The translations under genes and the position numbers were made by a program. This document shows positions 37,207 through 45,346 of a DNA stretch of 64,000 bases, one piece after another. The stretch is from Ogataea parapolymorpha DL-1 (lineage: Eukaryota; Ascomycota; Pichiomycetes; Pichiales; Pichiaceae). Each line of letters starts with the position of its first letter. Positions within the stretch are counted from its first letter, which is position 1. Location of the stretch: contig NC_027864.1 of NCBI RefSeq assembly GCF_000187245.1, forward strand, positions 1 to 64,000. Direction: 5' to 3'. The notes under the pieces were generated by a model. That model was given only the letters and a program-made list of their open reading frames with translations. It searched no databases and had not been told where the DNA came from.

Positions 37207-37842
37207 TTAATGCAGATTCTCCTTGATGAGCCTGTTGATGCGAGCAAATCTTGCATCATTTAAGTCATCTCCACTCACCATTGGTTTTCCATTCACAAGC
37301 AGAATGGGCAGCTTCTCGACCTTGAAGTAGTCTACCATATAGTCCTTGAGCGCATCGTTGTAAGGATGCTTGCTTAGGTTCATTAGTAAGGGCTCACCCC
37401 ATAAGTTTCGAGCGAGGCTTTCGTATTTGCGGTTCAGTGAATCGACCACCAAAACCAGTTTGGACACAAGCGTAATTGCCTCCACTTCTTTATGTAGAAC
37501 AACTGGGTTTCGCTTGACAGGCACGGCTGGCGACCTTTCCGGTTTCTTTAATTTTGCGTCGGCAGCGTTGACCACAACATTGTATTCCGTATCATAGGGC
37601 ACCCTTTGGGAGTTGCGGGCTTTGTGTAAGCGGCTATCAATAATGAAAGGTTCTTGGTTTGCGTGAGGATCAGACACCATGAGATAATGAGAGTGGACTG
37701 AAGACCTCCTGACTGTCACAACAGCAGTCAGAATACACAGACAGATGAGAATGTACAAAAGAATCCGGTTCAAAGTACACAATTTGCGTTGCGGAATCCA
37801 ACCTCCGCCTTTTTCGATGTCCACCCAAAGCTTTTCAGTCAT
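37207..37842 (-). CDS. Single-pass membrane protein with cysteine-less glutaredoxin-like domain
   Basis: A 211-residue protein. A short cytosolic N-terminus is followed by a membrane anchor (residues about 25-44) and a linker. The C-terminal domain (about 125-211) resembles the luminal monothiol glutaredoxins Grx6/Grx7: LVLVVDSLNRKYESLARNL stands where the active-site Cys loop is expected, and KLPILLVNGKPMVSGDDL matches the cis-Pro and following loop of glutaredoxins (Pro179). All three cysteines (22, 34, 36) are in or next to the membrane segment, so the domain has no catalytic thiol. The topology suggests a secretory-pathway protein. Assignment rests on pattern similarity only. Confidence 0.65.
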   Translation of the reverse strand: MTEKLWVDIEKGGGWIPQRKLCTLNRILLYILICLCILTAVVTVRRSSVHSHYLMVSDPHANQEPFIIDSRLHKARNSQRVPYDTEYNVVVNAADAKLKKPERSPAVPVKRNPVVLHKEVEAITLVSKLVLVVDSLNRKYESLARNLWGEPLLMNLSKHPYNDALKDYMVDYFKVEKLPILLVNGKPMVSGDDLNDARFARINRLIKENLH

Positions 37843-38324
37843 GATTGAGAAAGTCAGGCTATGAGAAAATATCCAGTTTATAATGTTACCAGTCAAGCAA
37901 ACCATCAGAGGTCATTTCATGCAGGTGCAAACGCTTGTTTCACACAAAGACATTATTAACTTCCCCAGCTCCCAATCTCACTATGCAGCGATCGAATATG
38001 CAAAATCTCAATTTATGCTGACTCTGTTTCATTGGAATGAATTCTTTGCTGCTGGAATAAACACTTACTTGCCTAGTTTGTAAGAATTTCCTAAATTCAC
38101 GCGCATATTATTACTTTAGGTCGAGGTGGAAGGGCTGGGATTTATTCCAAACTGCAAGAAAATGCGAATGAACAATGTTCTATCATGTGTGTGAAAATCT
38201 ATTGCGCCGCGCAAAAGCCACAAAAATAGGTTGACACCGCGGCCTGGTCCAAAGCGTCGATCGTCGCGCAGATTATTCGACTCACGCATTTTAAATCAAA
38301 ACAACACGACAAGCATTTAATCAG
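37843..38324. promoter_or_regulatory. Divergent promoter between the glutaredoxin-like gene and PIF1
   Basis: About 480 bp without a supported gene. The 38200-38290 part looks GC-richer and contains CGCG-type dinucleotides but no exact ACGCGT. Nothing else is recognised. Confidence 0.4.
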
Positions 38325-40325
38325 ATGTTCAATGTGTCGCTCAAGACATCTAATTCAAAAAAGCCAGGAGCATCTAAGCAGTCCACTTTGGCATCTTTCA
38401 TAACTTCCTCGAAACCCAGTCGTGACACCAAGCCCAGTCAGCCGTTCTCTGCACTCAAATTAGACAAAAGAAGCGTGTCTAACGATGAAGATTTCCTGCA
38501 AAATAAAGAAAACGCGTACAAACGCGTGAAGTTGGATCGGTCGGTCTCTTGTGTGGGATTTGGCCAGTTGGAGACACCTGTTTCCGACATGTCTATCTCT
38601 CAACCATCCAGCTTCAAACATTCAAAACCAATTGAAAAACTAGAATTTGAAAAGACAGAGATTGACGTATCGACGAGACAAGATGTAAGCATCGGCAGGT
38701 CGATCAAGTTGCCTGTACGTAAGCCCGTGTCAGCTTCACGTCAAAGATCGTTGCCATGGTCGAATCTGAACATGAAAAAGATTTCAAATCCACGCAACCA
38801 AAACAAACCGTCATCTCAAAATGGCAACAGCGTTAGCGGGTCTCTCTCGGAGGAACAGCGCAAGGTCATTGAGATGGTGCTGTACGAGCGCAAGAACATT
38901 TTTTATACAGGTTCTGCAGGTACTGGTAAGTCTTTTCTGTTACGTGAGATAATCAAACGATTGAGGAACAGGTACGGTTCCAGCTCCATTGCGGTGACTG
39001 CTTCAACTGGTTTGGCAGCGACGAACATTGAGGGAACCACAATTAATCGATTTGCCGGCACTGGACTGGGCTCTGAGCCGGTGAACAAGTTAGTGAGCAG
39101 GATAAAAAGCAGACGAAGTATCGTTGAAAGATGGAAAGGTACCAAAGTGTTAATTATCGACGAGTTATCCATGATAGACTCCATTTTCTTTGACAAGTTG
39201 AACGAGATTGCAAAGCAAATACGAGGTAGCAACAAACCGTTTGGGGGTATCCAGCTGGTTTTGACAGGAGACTTCTTCCAGCTTCCGCCTGTTTCATTGA
39301 GCAAAATGGGTGCAGCTAAGTTTTGTTTCGACGCGGTCAGTTGGAAGGAATGTATTGATGAGACTATCCTGCTAACTAAGGTTTTCAGGCAACAAAACGA
39401 TTCTGACTTGATCGAGATGTTGAACGCCTTGAGAATTGGTAAGCTTTCGGATGATCTCAAGCGGAAATTCAAACGGCTCGAACGCCCTCTCCAATACAAC
39501 GATGGTATTTACCCCACGGAGCTCTACCCAACTAGAGAAGAAGTTGATCGTGCTAATTTGGAGAGGTTGAATTCGCTTCCAGGACGTGTCTACACCTTCC
39601 AAAGTCGCGACAATTTCCCTCCGAATGGAAATCCGGCAATGTTCATAAAACAACTGGATGGCCTCATGTGTGCAAAGACTCTGCAACTCAAAGAAGGCGC
39701 GCAGATAATGTATTTGAAGAACGACCTAGAAGACCCTCAATTAGTGAATGGATCGATCGGAAAGATTGTCTGCTTCTGCAGTATCGCACTTTGGACCTTA
39801 TTCACCAACACATTTAAGGAATATGAAAGGCCTATGCACACCGATCTTCTGGTAATGGCATCTAGGTTTACTGGTAATGAACCGACCGCCCAGGACGAAG
39901 CATTATACAACGAGTTTCTGGCCACAAATTACAATAGTCCCCCACAGGTGGAACTTGCTAAAGAAATGATTCGGACAGCCAAAAACTCTAAACTTTCAGA
40001 GGTCTTGCCCCTTGTCAAATTTTCTCATAGTTCACTGAGACTTATAGAGCCAGTGCCATTTTCTACCGAATCTAATAGCGACCTAAGCCGCGAACAACTT
40101 CCGATCCTGCTATCGTGGGCCTTGTCCATTCACAAGTCGCAAGGACAAACACTGGAGCGAGTGAAGGTCGACCTGACCAAGATTTTCGAAAAAGGTCAGG
40201 TCTACGTTGCTTTGAGTAGATGTGTCGATACGAAAAATCTTGAGATTGTGAACTTTGACGAAAAGCGCATCAGGGTCAGTGAGGATGTTGTCCAGTTTTA
40301 TGAGAATCTGAAGCGGCTCAAATGA
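38325..40325 (+). CDS. PIF1: PIF1-family 5'-3' DNA helicase (Pif1/Rrm3)
   Basis: A 666-residue superfamily 1B helicase. The Walker A motif GSAGTGKS is at 196-203, the GLAATNI part of motif Ia follows, Walker B is LIIDELSMID, and LTGDFFQLPP is a Pif1-family signature. The C-terminal LSWALSIHKSQGQTLERVKVDL and YVALSRC are motifs V and VI. Such helicases unwind G-quadruplexes and help forks through obstacles, in nucleus and sometimes mitochondria. The disordered N-terminus has QSTLASFI at 19-26, a PIP-box-like motif as known for Rrm3. It could be the Pif1 or the Rrm3 orthologue, or the single ancestral form. Confidence 0.9.
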   Translation: MFNVSLKTSNSKKPGASKQSTLASFITSSKPSRDTKPSQPFSALKLDKRSVSNDEDFLQNKENAYKRVKLDRSVSCVGFGQLETPVSDMSISQPSSFKHSKPIEKLEFEKTEIDVSTRQDVSIGRSIKLPVRKPVSASRQRSLPWSNLNMKKISNPRNQNKPSSQNGNSVSGSLSEEQRKVIEMVLYERKNIFYTGSAGTGKSFLLREIIKRLRNRYGSSSIAVTASTGLAATNIEGTTINRFAGTGLGSEPVNKLVSRIKSRRSIVERWKGTKVLIIDELSMIDSIFFDKLNEIAKQIRGSNKPFGGIQLVLTGDFFQLPPVSLSKMGAAKFCFDAVSWKECIDETILLTKVFRQQNDSDLIEMLNALRIGKLSDDLKRKFKRLERPLQYNDGIYPTELYPTREEVDRANLERLNSLPGRVYTFQSRDNFPPNGNPAMFIKQLDGLMCAKTLQLKEGAQIMYLKNDLEDPQLVNGSIGKIVCFCSIALWTLFTNTFKEYERPMHTDLLVMASRFTGNEPTAQDEALYNEFLATNYNSPPQVELAKEMIRTAKNSKLSEVLPLVKFSHSSLRLIEPVPFSTESNSDLSREQLPILLSWALSIHKSQGQTLERVKVDLTKIFEKGQVYVALSRCVDTKNLEIVNFDEKRIRVSEDVVQFYENLKRLK

Positions 40326-40439
40326 ATTTGGTGTTGCAATCTCTTAATTTGTGTATAATACCATATTTATATTTCACTATCATATTATGTGTAGCAGATA
40401 AAAAAATAAAAGATCACAAAATAAATCTGATCCGCTTAA

Positions 40440-42014
40440 ATGTGGCTTGTCGAGTCTTCTGACGATGGTATATTGCATCTTCTCCTGCCCGACAAAGTGT
40501 ATTTAGTTGGTCGCAAGAAAGATGCAGACTTCCACATACCGCATAAGTCGGTATCGAGGCTCGAATTTTCGTTCAAAGCTAAAGGCGACACCCTAGAGAT
40601 TGCAAATGTGTGTCCTAGACCAAAGATAGGTGCTGTGGAGATCAATGGCGTTTCTCTGGGATATGAAGAAGTTCTGCGTTTTGATTCAAGAACTGGAGAT
40701 TTGAGTATACGTGGAAAAGGATTTCTAATGAGAGCTCTCTGGAAAGATATGGTTACGAACAGAGCCCTCCCTGAGCTCCAAAATTTGGCTCAAGTGAATG
40801 ATCGACATACAACACACTATTTTGTCACTGGAGAAGAGACAATTGGTCAGTTGATCGACCTATGTCGTTCTAACCCTGAGATCAAAATCATGGACAAGCA
40901 GTGGTTACAGCAAATCAACTTGTCGGCACTGGAATCAGATTTTGAAAAGTACTGGAACGATGATCAAATTTGTCTGGTTACTATTGGAAAAACTTATGAC
41001 GACTTGAAGCGCCTGCGCGGTATTCAGTTTAAGAAACCAGGGCCCTCGGACTTGCTGGTCTTTCGTCTCAGTTGCCATCAGGAGAGTGTCGGTCAATTCA
41101 AAAAGGTTGTCGACGAGAACACGCCAATTAAAGTAGTTTTGGAATACGATCCATCTGCTGCCGAAGTGGAGGATACCGAAATGGTTGCTGTTGAAGACAT
41201 TCCGTCTGCTGGCTTTGGTTTCAGGGAAACGCCCTCTTCAGGGGATTCTCAGCCAAGTCAGAGACGAGCTAAAAGAATACCCGGCTCATTAGGGTCTTCG
41301 CAGATGTTCCTTCCCAACATTGACGATTTTGAAGTTATAAGGAGCGAACCTGGACTTTCTCCAGAAAAGGACGCGACGACGACAAAGTCAACATCAAATG
41401 AGATTGATGCTTCTCACGGTCGGGAAGCGGTTGCAAAATTTCAAGCATTACTAAACTCTACTACACCCGTAGTAAAACAAGTTGACCAAAACGAGTCAAT
41501 TAAAAGTACAATGATTGAGCCTACTCCTACACCTGCTTATGCACCTAGAGGAAAAGTTTCCCACGACTTGCCCCTGCTCGAGGTTCTCAAAGAAGCAAAA
41601 AAGGTCAAAGAAGAAAGCCAGGGTCTGGAGATGGAGGGAGAGGCTTTGCAACCGAAAGTCACAAAATTTAGTGTTGCAATCAAGGAATTCCAGGCTCAAC
41701 AGTATATGGGCGCTAACCACAAGTGGAGAGGTCGCAAAGACTACTCCAATTTCCGAAAAACCAACAATGGTGAACAGAGAGATGTTGTTTTTGATGCCAT
41801 GGCCTCTTATATTAGACTCAAACCCTCAAGCTACGATTCAGCTCTCACACGGGAAGGAATCCATCTTGAAGAGGAACAAATTCCCGAGCTTGACCAAGAA
41901 TTCGAGTTTCCACGCCGCAAACGACCAGTTTCACTCCGCTCAGCTGGTATGGTGCGGCGGCCCGCTATTGATGACGACGACGATATCCCTGTATTCAAGT
42001 CTTCCCGGAAGTAG
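40440..42014 (+). CDS. XRS2: MRX/MRN complex subunit Xrs2/Nbs1
   Basis: A 524-residue homologue of Xrs2/Nbs1, which guides Mre11-Rad50 to the nucleus and to Tel1 at double-strand breaks and telomeres. The N-terminal FHA domain is recognised by LVGRKKDADFHI and KSVSRLEF, and a BRCT-like region follows (about 115-225). The long middle is disordered. The Mre11-binding basic motif is KDYSNFRK at 433-440, and the C-terminus DDDDIPVFKSSRK resembles the acidic/aromatic Tel1/ATM-binding end of Nbs1. The FHA SxxH position has Glu42 instead of His. It is tandem with PIF1 with about 115 bp between. Confidence 0.85.
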   Translation: MWLVESSDDGILHLLLPDKVYLVGRKKDADFHIPHKSVSRLEFSFKAKGDTLEIANVCPRPKIGAVEINGVSLGYEEVLRFDSRTGDLSIRGKGFLMRALWKDMVTNRALPELQNLAQVNDRHTTHYFVTGEETIGQLIDLCRSNPEIKIMDKQWLQQINLSALESDFEKYWNDDQICLVTIGKTYDDLKRLRGIQFKKPGPSDLLVFRLSCHQESVGQFKKVVDENTPIKVVLEYDPSAAEVEDTEMVAVEDIPSAGFGFRETPSSGDSQPSQRRAKRIPGSLGSSQMFLPNIDDFEVIRSEPGLSPEKDATTTKSTSNEIDASHGREAVAKFQALLNSTTPVVKQVDQNESIKSTMIEPTPTPAYAPRGKVSHDLPLLEVLKEAKKVKEESQGLEMEGEALQPKVTKFSVAIKEFQAQQYMGANHKWRGRKDYSNFRKTNNGEQRDVVFDAMASYIRLKPSSYDSALTREGIHLEEEQIPELDQEFEFPRRKRPVSLRSAGMVRRPAIDDDDDIPVFKSSRK

Positions 42015-42093
42015 ATTTATATATCTTGCACGCGTTCGCGGTTGACAGACTACGAAATATAATTTATGGTACCACCAAAACTTACTTATATTC

Positions 42094-42714
42094 ATGAACA
42101 GGCTCATTTTTAGACGATTTCAAAGTACTCACAAAGCTCTTTCGCCAGCTCAGAAAGCATACCTGGACCGAGTGATTCGCGTTGACCAGGCTGGAGAGCT
42201 TGGAGCGGACTTGATTTACGCAGGTCAGTATATGGCACTGTCGCACAAGCCTGCACTGAAGCCTGTGCTGAAACATATGTGGGACCAGGAAATACATCAT
42301 CACAACACTTTCAACCGATTGCAGGTTGACCATAGAGTGCGTCCGTCTTTGCTTACCCCAGCATGGAAAGCAGGTGCATTTGCAATGGGACTTTTCACCG
42401 GTTTGCTGGGTAAAGAAGGAGCAATGGCCTGTACCGAGGCTGTGGAAACTGTCATTGGAAATCATTACAACCAGCAGTTGCGTGTGCTGTCCAATGGATT
42501 CCAAGACATCGAAGAAATAGATAGCGACAAGACATCGGATTCAGCGGATATTAAGAGCCTGAAGGAAACTATAAAAGTGTTTAGAGATGAGGAGCTGGAG
42601 CATCTGGACACAGCAATTGAGCACGACTCGAAAAAGGCCAGGCCATACTGGTTGCTGACAGAAACTATTAAGCTGACATGCAAAGCTGCCGTCTGGACAG
42701 CAGAGAGGATCTGA
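42094..42714 (+). CDS. COQ7: 5-demethoxyubiquinone hydroxylase
   Basis: A 206-residue diiron hydroxylase for the penultimate step of ubiquinone synthesis, acting in the CoQ synthome on the matrix face of the inner membrane. A basic N-terminus (MNRLIFRRFQSTHK) is a mitochondrial presequence. Iron ligands sit in DQAGELGAD (Glu35), WDQEIHHH (Glu66 and His69), CTEAVETVIGNHYN and FRDEELEHLDTAIEH. The family duplication of the four-helix bundle is evident. Its stop is 9 bp from the FRQ1 stop on the other strand. Confidence 0.95.
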   Translation: MNRLIFRRFQSTHKALSPAQKAYLDRVIRVDQAGELGADLIYAGQYMALSHKPALKPVLKHMWDQEIHHHNTFNRLQVDHRVRPSLLTPAWKAGAFAMGLFTGLLGKEGAMACTEAVETVIGNHYNQQLRVLSNGFQDIEEIDSDKTSDSADIKSLKETIKVFRDEELEHLDTAIEHDSKKARPYWLLTETIKLTCKAAVWTAERI

Positions 42715-42723
42715 ACGCCTGAA

Positions 42724-43308
42724 TCACACCAGATCATTGTATATGTTCAGTGCTTCAAGCACCTCGGAACCCAAATTTCTATGATTAATGAATTCTTCGA
42801 TCGATATGAGATCTCGAGAGTCGTGTAGCTGTTTGCCAAAACCTTGCCATATTTTGCCTGCTTTAAGCTCTGGAGTAGCTTCGTCTTCAGAGAGATGCAA
42901 TGTGCTGGTACCCACCATTCTGTATATGCTTTTTATTACTGTAAGTAGGTCATCATAGCTGATAAAGCCATCTCTGTCACGATCGTACACATTGAACGAC
43001 CATTTTAACTTGTCTTCTATTGAGCCTCGGGATGCCAAGCTTAAAGAGACAATAAAACTATGAAAATCAATGTATCCCTTCCCATTTGTATCAAAGGCTT
43101 CGAATGCATATGAGGAGAACTCGGTAGGGTCGCCAAACGGGTAGAATTGTTTATGAATCTTAGTAAATTCCTCTTTTGTCAGTTGGCCATTTGGAACATC
43201 CCTGCGAAACCCTTTGTACCATTGCTGCAGCTCTCGCGCAGAGAATTTTGTTTCCTGTCTCAGAGTTGAGATATCCTCCTTGTTCAGTTTACTTGTCTTT
43301 TGCCCCAT
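42724..43308 (-). CDS. FRQ1: Frequenin (NCS-1), regulator of Pik1
   Basis: A 194-residue neuronal calcium sensor family protein, the activator of the PI 4-kinase Pik1 at the Golgi. The N-terminus MGQKTSKL is a good N-myristoylation signal, and the sequence aligns from end to end with yeast Frq1 (190 residues). EF-hand 1 is the usual degenerate one. EF-hand 3 (Asp109 to Asp120, DRDRDGFISYDD) is intact. EF-hand 2 (from Asp73) has Ser84 at position 12, and EF-hand 4 (161-172) has lost Asp1, Asp5 and Gly6. Calcium binding is therefore expected to be weaker than in the usual three-site frequenins. Confidence 0.93.
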   Translation of the reverse strand: MGQKTSKLNKEDISTLRQETKFSARELQQWYKGFRRDVPNGQLTKEEFTKIHKQFYPFGDPTEFSSYAFEAFDTNGKGYIDFHSFIVSLSLASRGSIEDKLKWSFNVYDRDRDGFISYDDLLTVIKSIYRMVGTSTLHLSEDEATPELKAGKIWQGFGKQLHDSRDLISIEEFINHRNLGSEVLEALNIYNDLV

Positions 43309-43372
43309 TAGCGAACAAGCATGAATTACAAAATTAAGGTCAAAAATAAATTCTTTGGTGCCGACGCGTCGA

Positions 43373-44833
43373 TTAGTCCTTGTTAATTAGGATGTTACTG
43401 AGACAAATCAAAAACATGCCAAAGAAAGCAAACCCTAGCACCCTTTCTTGCTTTCCTCCGAATCCAACAGCGCTCGTTATCATCTGGAGACCAACGTATG
43501 TGAGGAAGCCGGATGTCACAGCTATCAAGGAGCCAAAAAGTAGCAAATTTATGTCTTGATCCAAATCAAGTTTTCCTCTGAAAATTACCCATCCAAGTAC
43601 TGCCCCTATAGGCTGAGCACTCGCTCCAAGTATGCTTGATATGAAAAATGCGCGTGTCTTGCTGTTGAGCGCAATAGAAAGCGGTAGGGTCATGGTAAAC
43701 CCTTCCACTATGTTGTGGATGAACATCGAAAGAAATATCGAAAGTCCCAAACTAGGATCTGCCTGGGCAGTAGAATACATAATGAATCCTTCTGGAAGTT
43801 TGTGAATCGTGATTGCAAGAACTGTCTGCAGTCCAATGGAAAGTAGTCGAGACAAAGGCGTTTGAATATGGTGATGATGGTGTTCAAGAGAACGGGAATC
43901 AGAGTTGTGTATATGTTCATGGCCATGATGATCCTCACTATTCTTGGAATGGGAATGGCTGAGTTGGGAATGTCCATTTTGTTTATGAGTCGATGGGGTT
44001 TCGTGGACATTTACCAGCAAGGGGGAATTAACTTCCAACTCTGGGAATTTTGAACAAATCTCACTCTTATTGACAATGAGTTCTCTGTCCTTGTCGAAAA
44101 ACATGAGATTCTCTTCGCTTGGCAGGGTGCAAAAATGTAGCTCGTTGTGGGTTAACTTTCTGCCCACATGTAAATGATGGCGTGCGATAAGTTCTTCCTG
44201 GCAAGAATCTATTGTGCCCAGACACTCGCCTTCAACTTCGGCTCCTTTCAGTGTTTTTAAGGATAGGTCCACAAAGGACATCTTTTTTGGGGCTGTTGTA
44301 TAGTATTGTTGGACATCCTCAGCTACTGAAGAACGATTGTGAGCATGATGTGAAAAGTAGTCGTGAGGCTTATGTCCATGATTTAGCAAAGGACTTTCCT
44401 CTGAGGCAGACTCCAAATCGGACGTTTCCGTGTCTGAACGGCCGTACTCGTCATCATGAACGCAATGGACAATGCTCTCATTGGTGAAAAAGTGGATCGC
44501 CAGATTGAGCAGGGTACAACACAAGATACCTATGAAGAAGAAGGTGACCAGCAAGGCTTTGCGCAATTCTGGTTTGCCTTCAACTGATCTAAGCTGTTCC
44601 AGATATTTGTCTGCTTCAGGAAGCAGTCTGTTGAGCGAGGTGAATAGTAAGCTACCAGAACTCAACGACAATGTGGCCACAAGGAAAGGTGTATTTTTTT
44701 GAATGTTAAAGGGGTGCTTTTCATATAGTCTGGGGAATAGCACACGATACACAGTGTCTGTGTATACCACTAGACAGCCTGTGATGGTGGTCACTGCCGT
44801 GAGCAACACCAGCACCCAACCCTGATTAGTCAT
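43373..44833 (-). CDS. ZRT3: ZIP zinc transporter, Zrt3-like vacuolar exporter
   Basis: A 486-residue ZIP family protein similar in size and layout to S. cerevisiae Zrt3 (503), which releases zinc from the vacuole under deficiency. Three membrane segments lie in the N-terminal half, then a large hydrophilic loop rich in His (for example HSQLSHSHSKN and LEHHHHHIQTP), and the conserved ZIP helices with TIHKLPEGFIMY and HNIVEGFTMTLPLSIAL, which form the metal path. The start at 44833 (MTNQGWVL) fits the first membrane segment; a longer frame adds 16 residues not typical for the family. It is divergent from STE6 with about 505 bp between. Confidence 0.87.
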   Translation of the reverse strand: MTNQGWVLVLLTAVTTITGCLVVYTDTVYRVLFPRLYEKHPFNIQKNTPFLVATLSLSSGSLLFTSLNRLLPEADKYLEQLRSVEGKPELRKALLVTFFFIGILCCTLLNLAIHFFTNESIVHCVHDDEYGRSDTETSDLESASEESPLLNHGHKPHDYFSHHAHNRSSVAEDVQQYYTTAPKKMSFVDLSLKTLKGAEVEGECLGTIDSCQEELIARHHLHVGRKLTHNELHFCTLPSEENLMFFDKDRELIVNKSEICSKFPELEVNSPLLVNVHETPSTHKQNGHSQLSHSHSKNSEDHHGHEHIHNSDSRSLEHHHHHIQTPLSRLLSIGLQTVLAITIHKLPEGFIMYSTAQADPSLGLSIFLSMFIHNIVEGFTMTLPLSIALNSKTRAFFISSILGASAQPIGAVLGWVIFRGKLDLDQDINLLLFGSLIAVTSGFLTYVGLQMITSAVGFGGKQERVLGFAFFGMFLICLSNILINKD

Positions 44834-45292
44834 TGGCTTATCTATTTTAAAAAACAAGATTTTTAATTTAATTGCCCTCAAATTAAAACAGCTTGATCTT
44901 TAAATTTCAAACGATATGGAGGCTGCCAATTTCAGGCACTAAAGACGCTATGAGTACAGGTACACAATTTCTATAAGGCTAACGCCCGCTCATACTTAAC
45001 TTAGCCAGCTCGAACCATCTGTCAGAAAATTTACTATCTATCTATATTCCAACAACTATCATCATATGAGTCAGTTGTCCCTATCAGATTTTTCATCATT
45101 TAGATGGCTGCTGACGTTTGTACCGGTCCTCCGATACACACGTTAGCGTGAGCAAAAAAGTACAGTAGTGGTTAGGAAGGAGTTGAATTTTTTATACAAA
45201 ATTTTTCTTGCCTCTGGGCGTTTTTCAAGCACTTCATCGCCGTCTCCATTGATCTTCCCAATTCGGAAATTCTAAAATTCAAACTGAATCCT
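44834..45292. promoter_or_regulatory. Divergent promoter between ZRT3 and STE6
   Basis: About 460 bp without a supported gene. A TATA-like TTATACAAAA is near 45193. I looked for a zinc-responsive element (ACCTTNAAGGT) and for an Mcm1-type site and found no exact match. Confidence 0.4.
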
Positions 45293-45346
45293 ATGAGCGA
45301 GTTATATATCGATGTGAACGCAACCACAATGCCACCAAATGGATGA
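45293..45346 (+). other. Possible uORF overlapping the STE6 start
   Basis: An ATG at 45293 opens 17 codons ending in TGA at 45344-45346, overlapping the STE6 ATG (45339) by 8 nt in another frame. A second ATG in the same frame is at 45329, and a bare ATG-TGA sits at 45312-45317. If included in the mRNA these would reduce STE6 translation. However TATATA at about 45302-45307 could place the transcript start downstream of the first ATG. Confidence 0.3.

Noticed and set aside
38511..38532. Two ACGCGT boxes near the PIF1 start
   Set aside because: Both lie inside the PIF1 coding sequence, so they are weak evidence for MBF control.
43361..43372. ACGCGT between FRQ1 and ZRT3
   Set aside because: FRQ1 and ZRT3 are not cell-cycle genes and the site is at the 3' end of ZRT3; likely chance.
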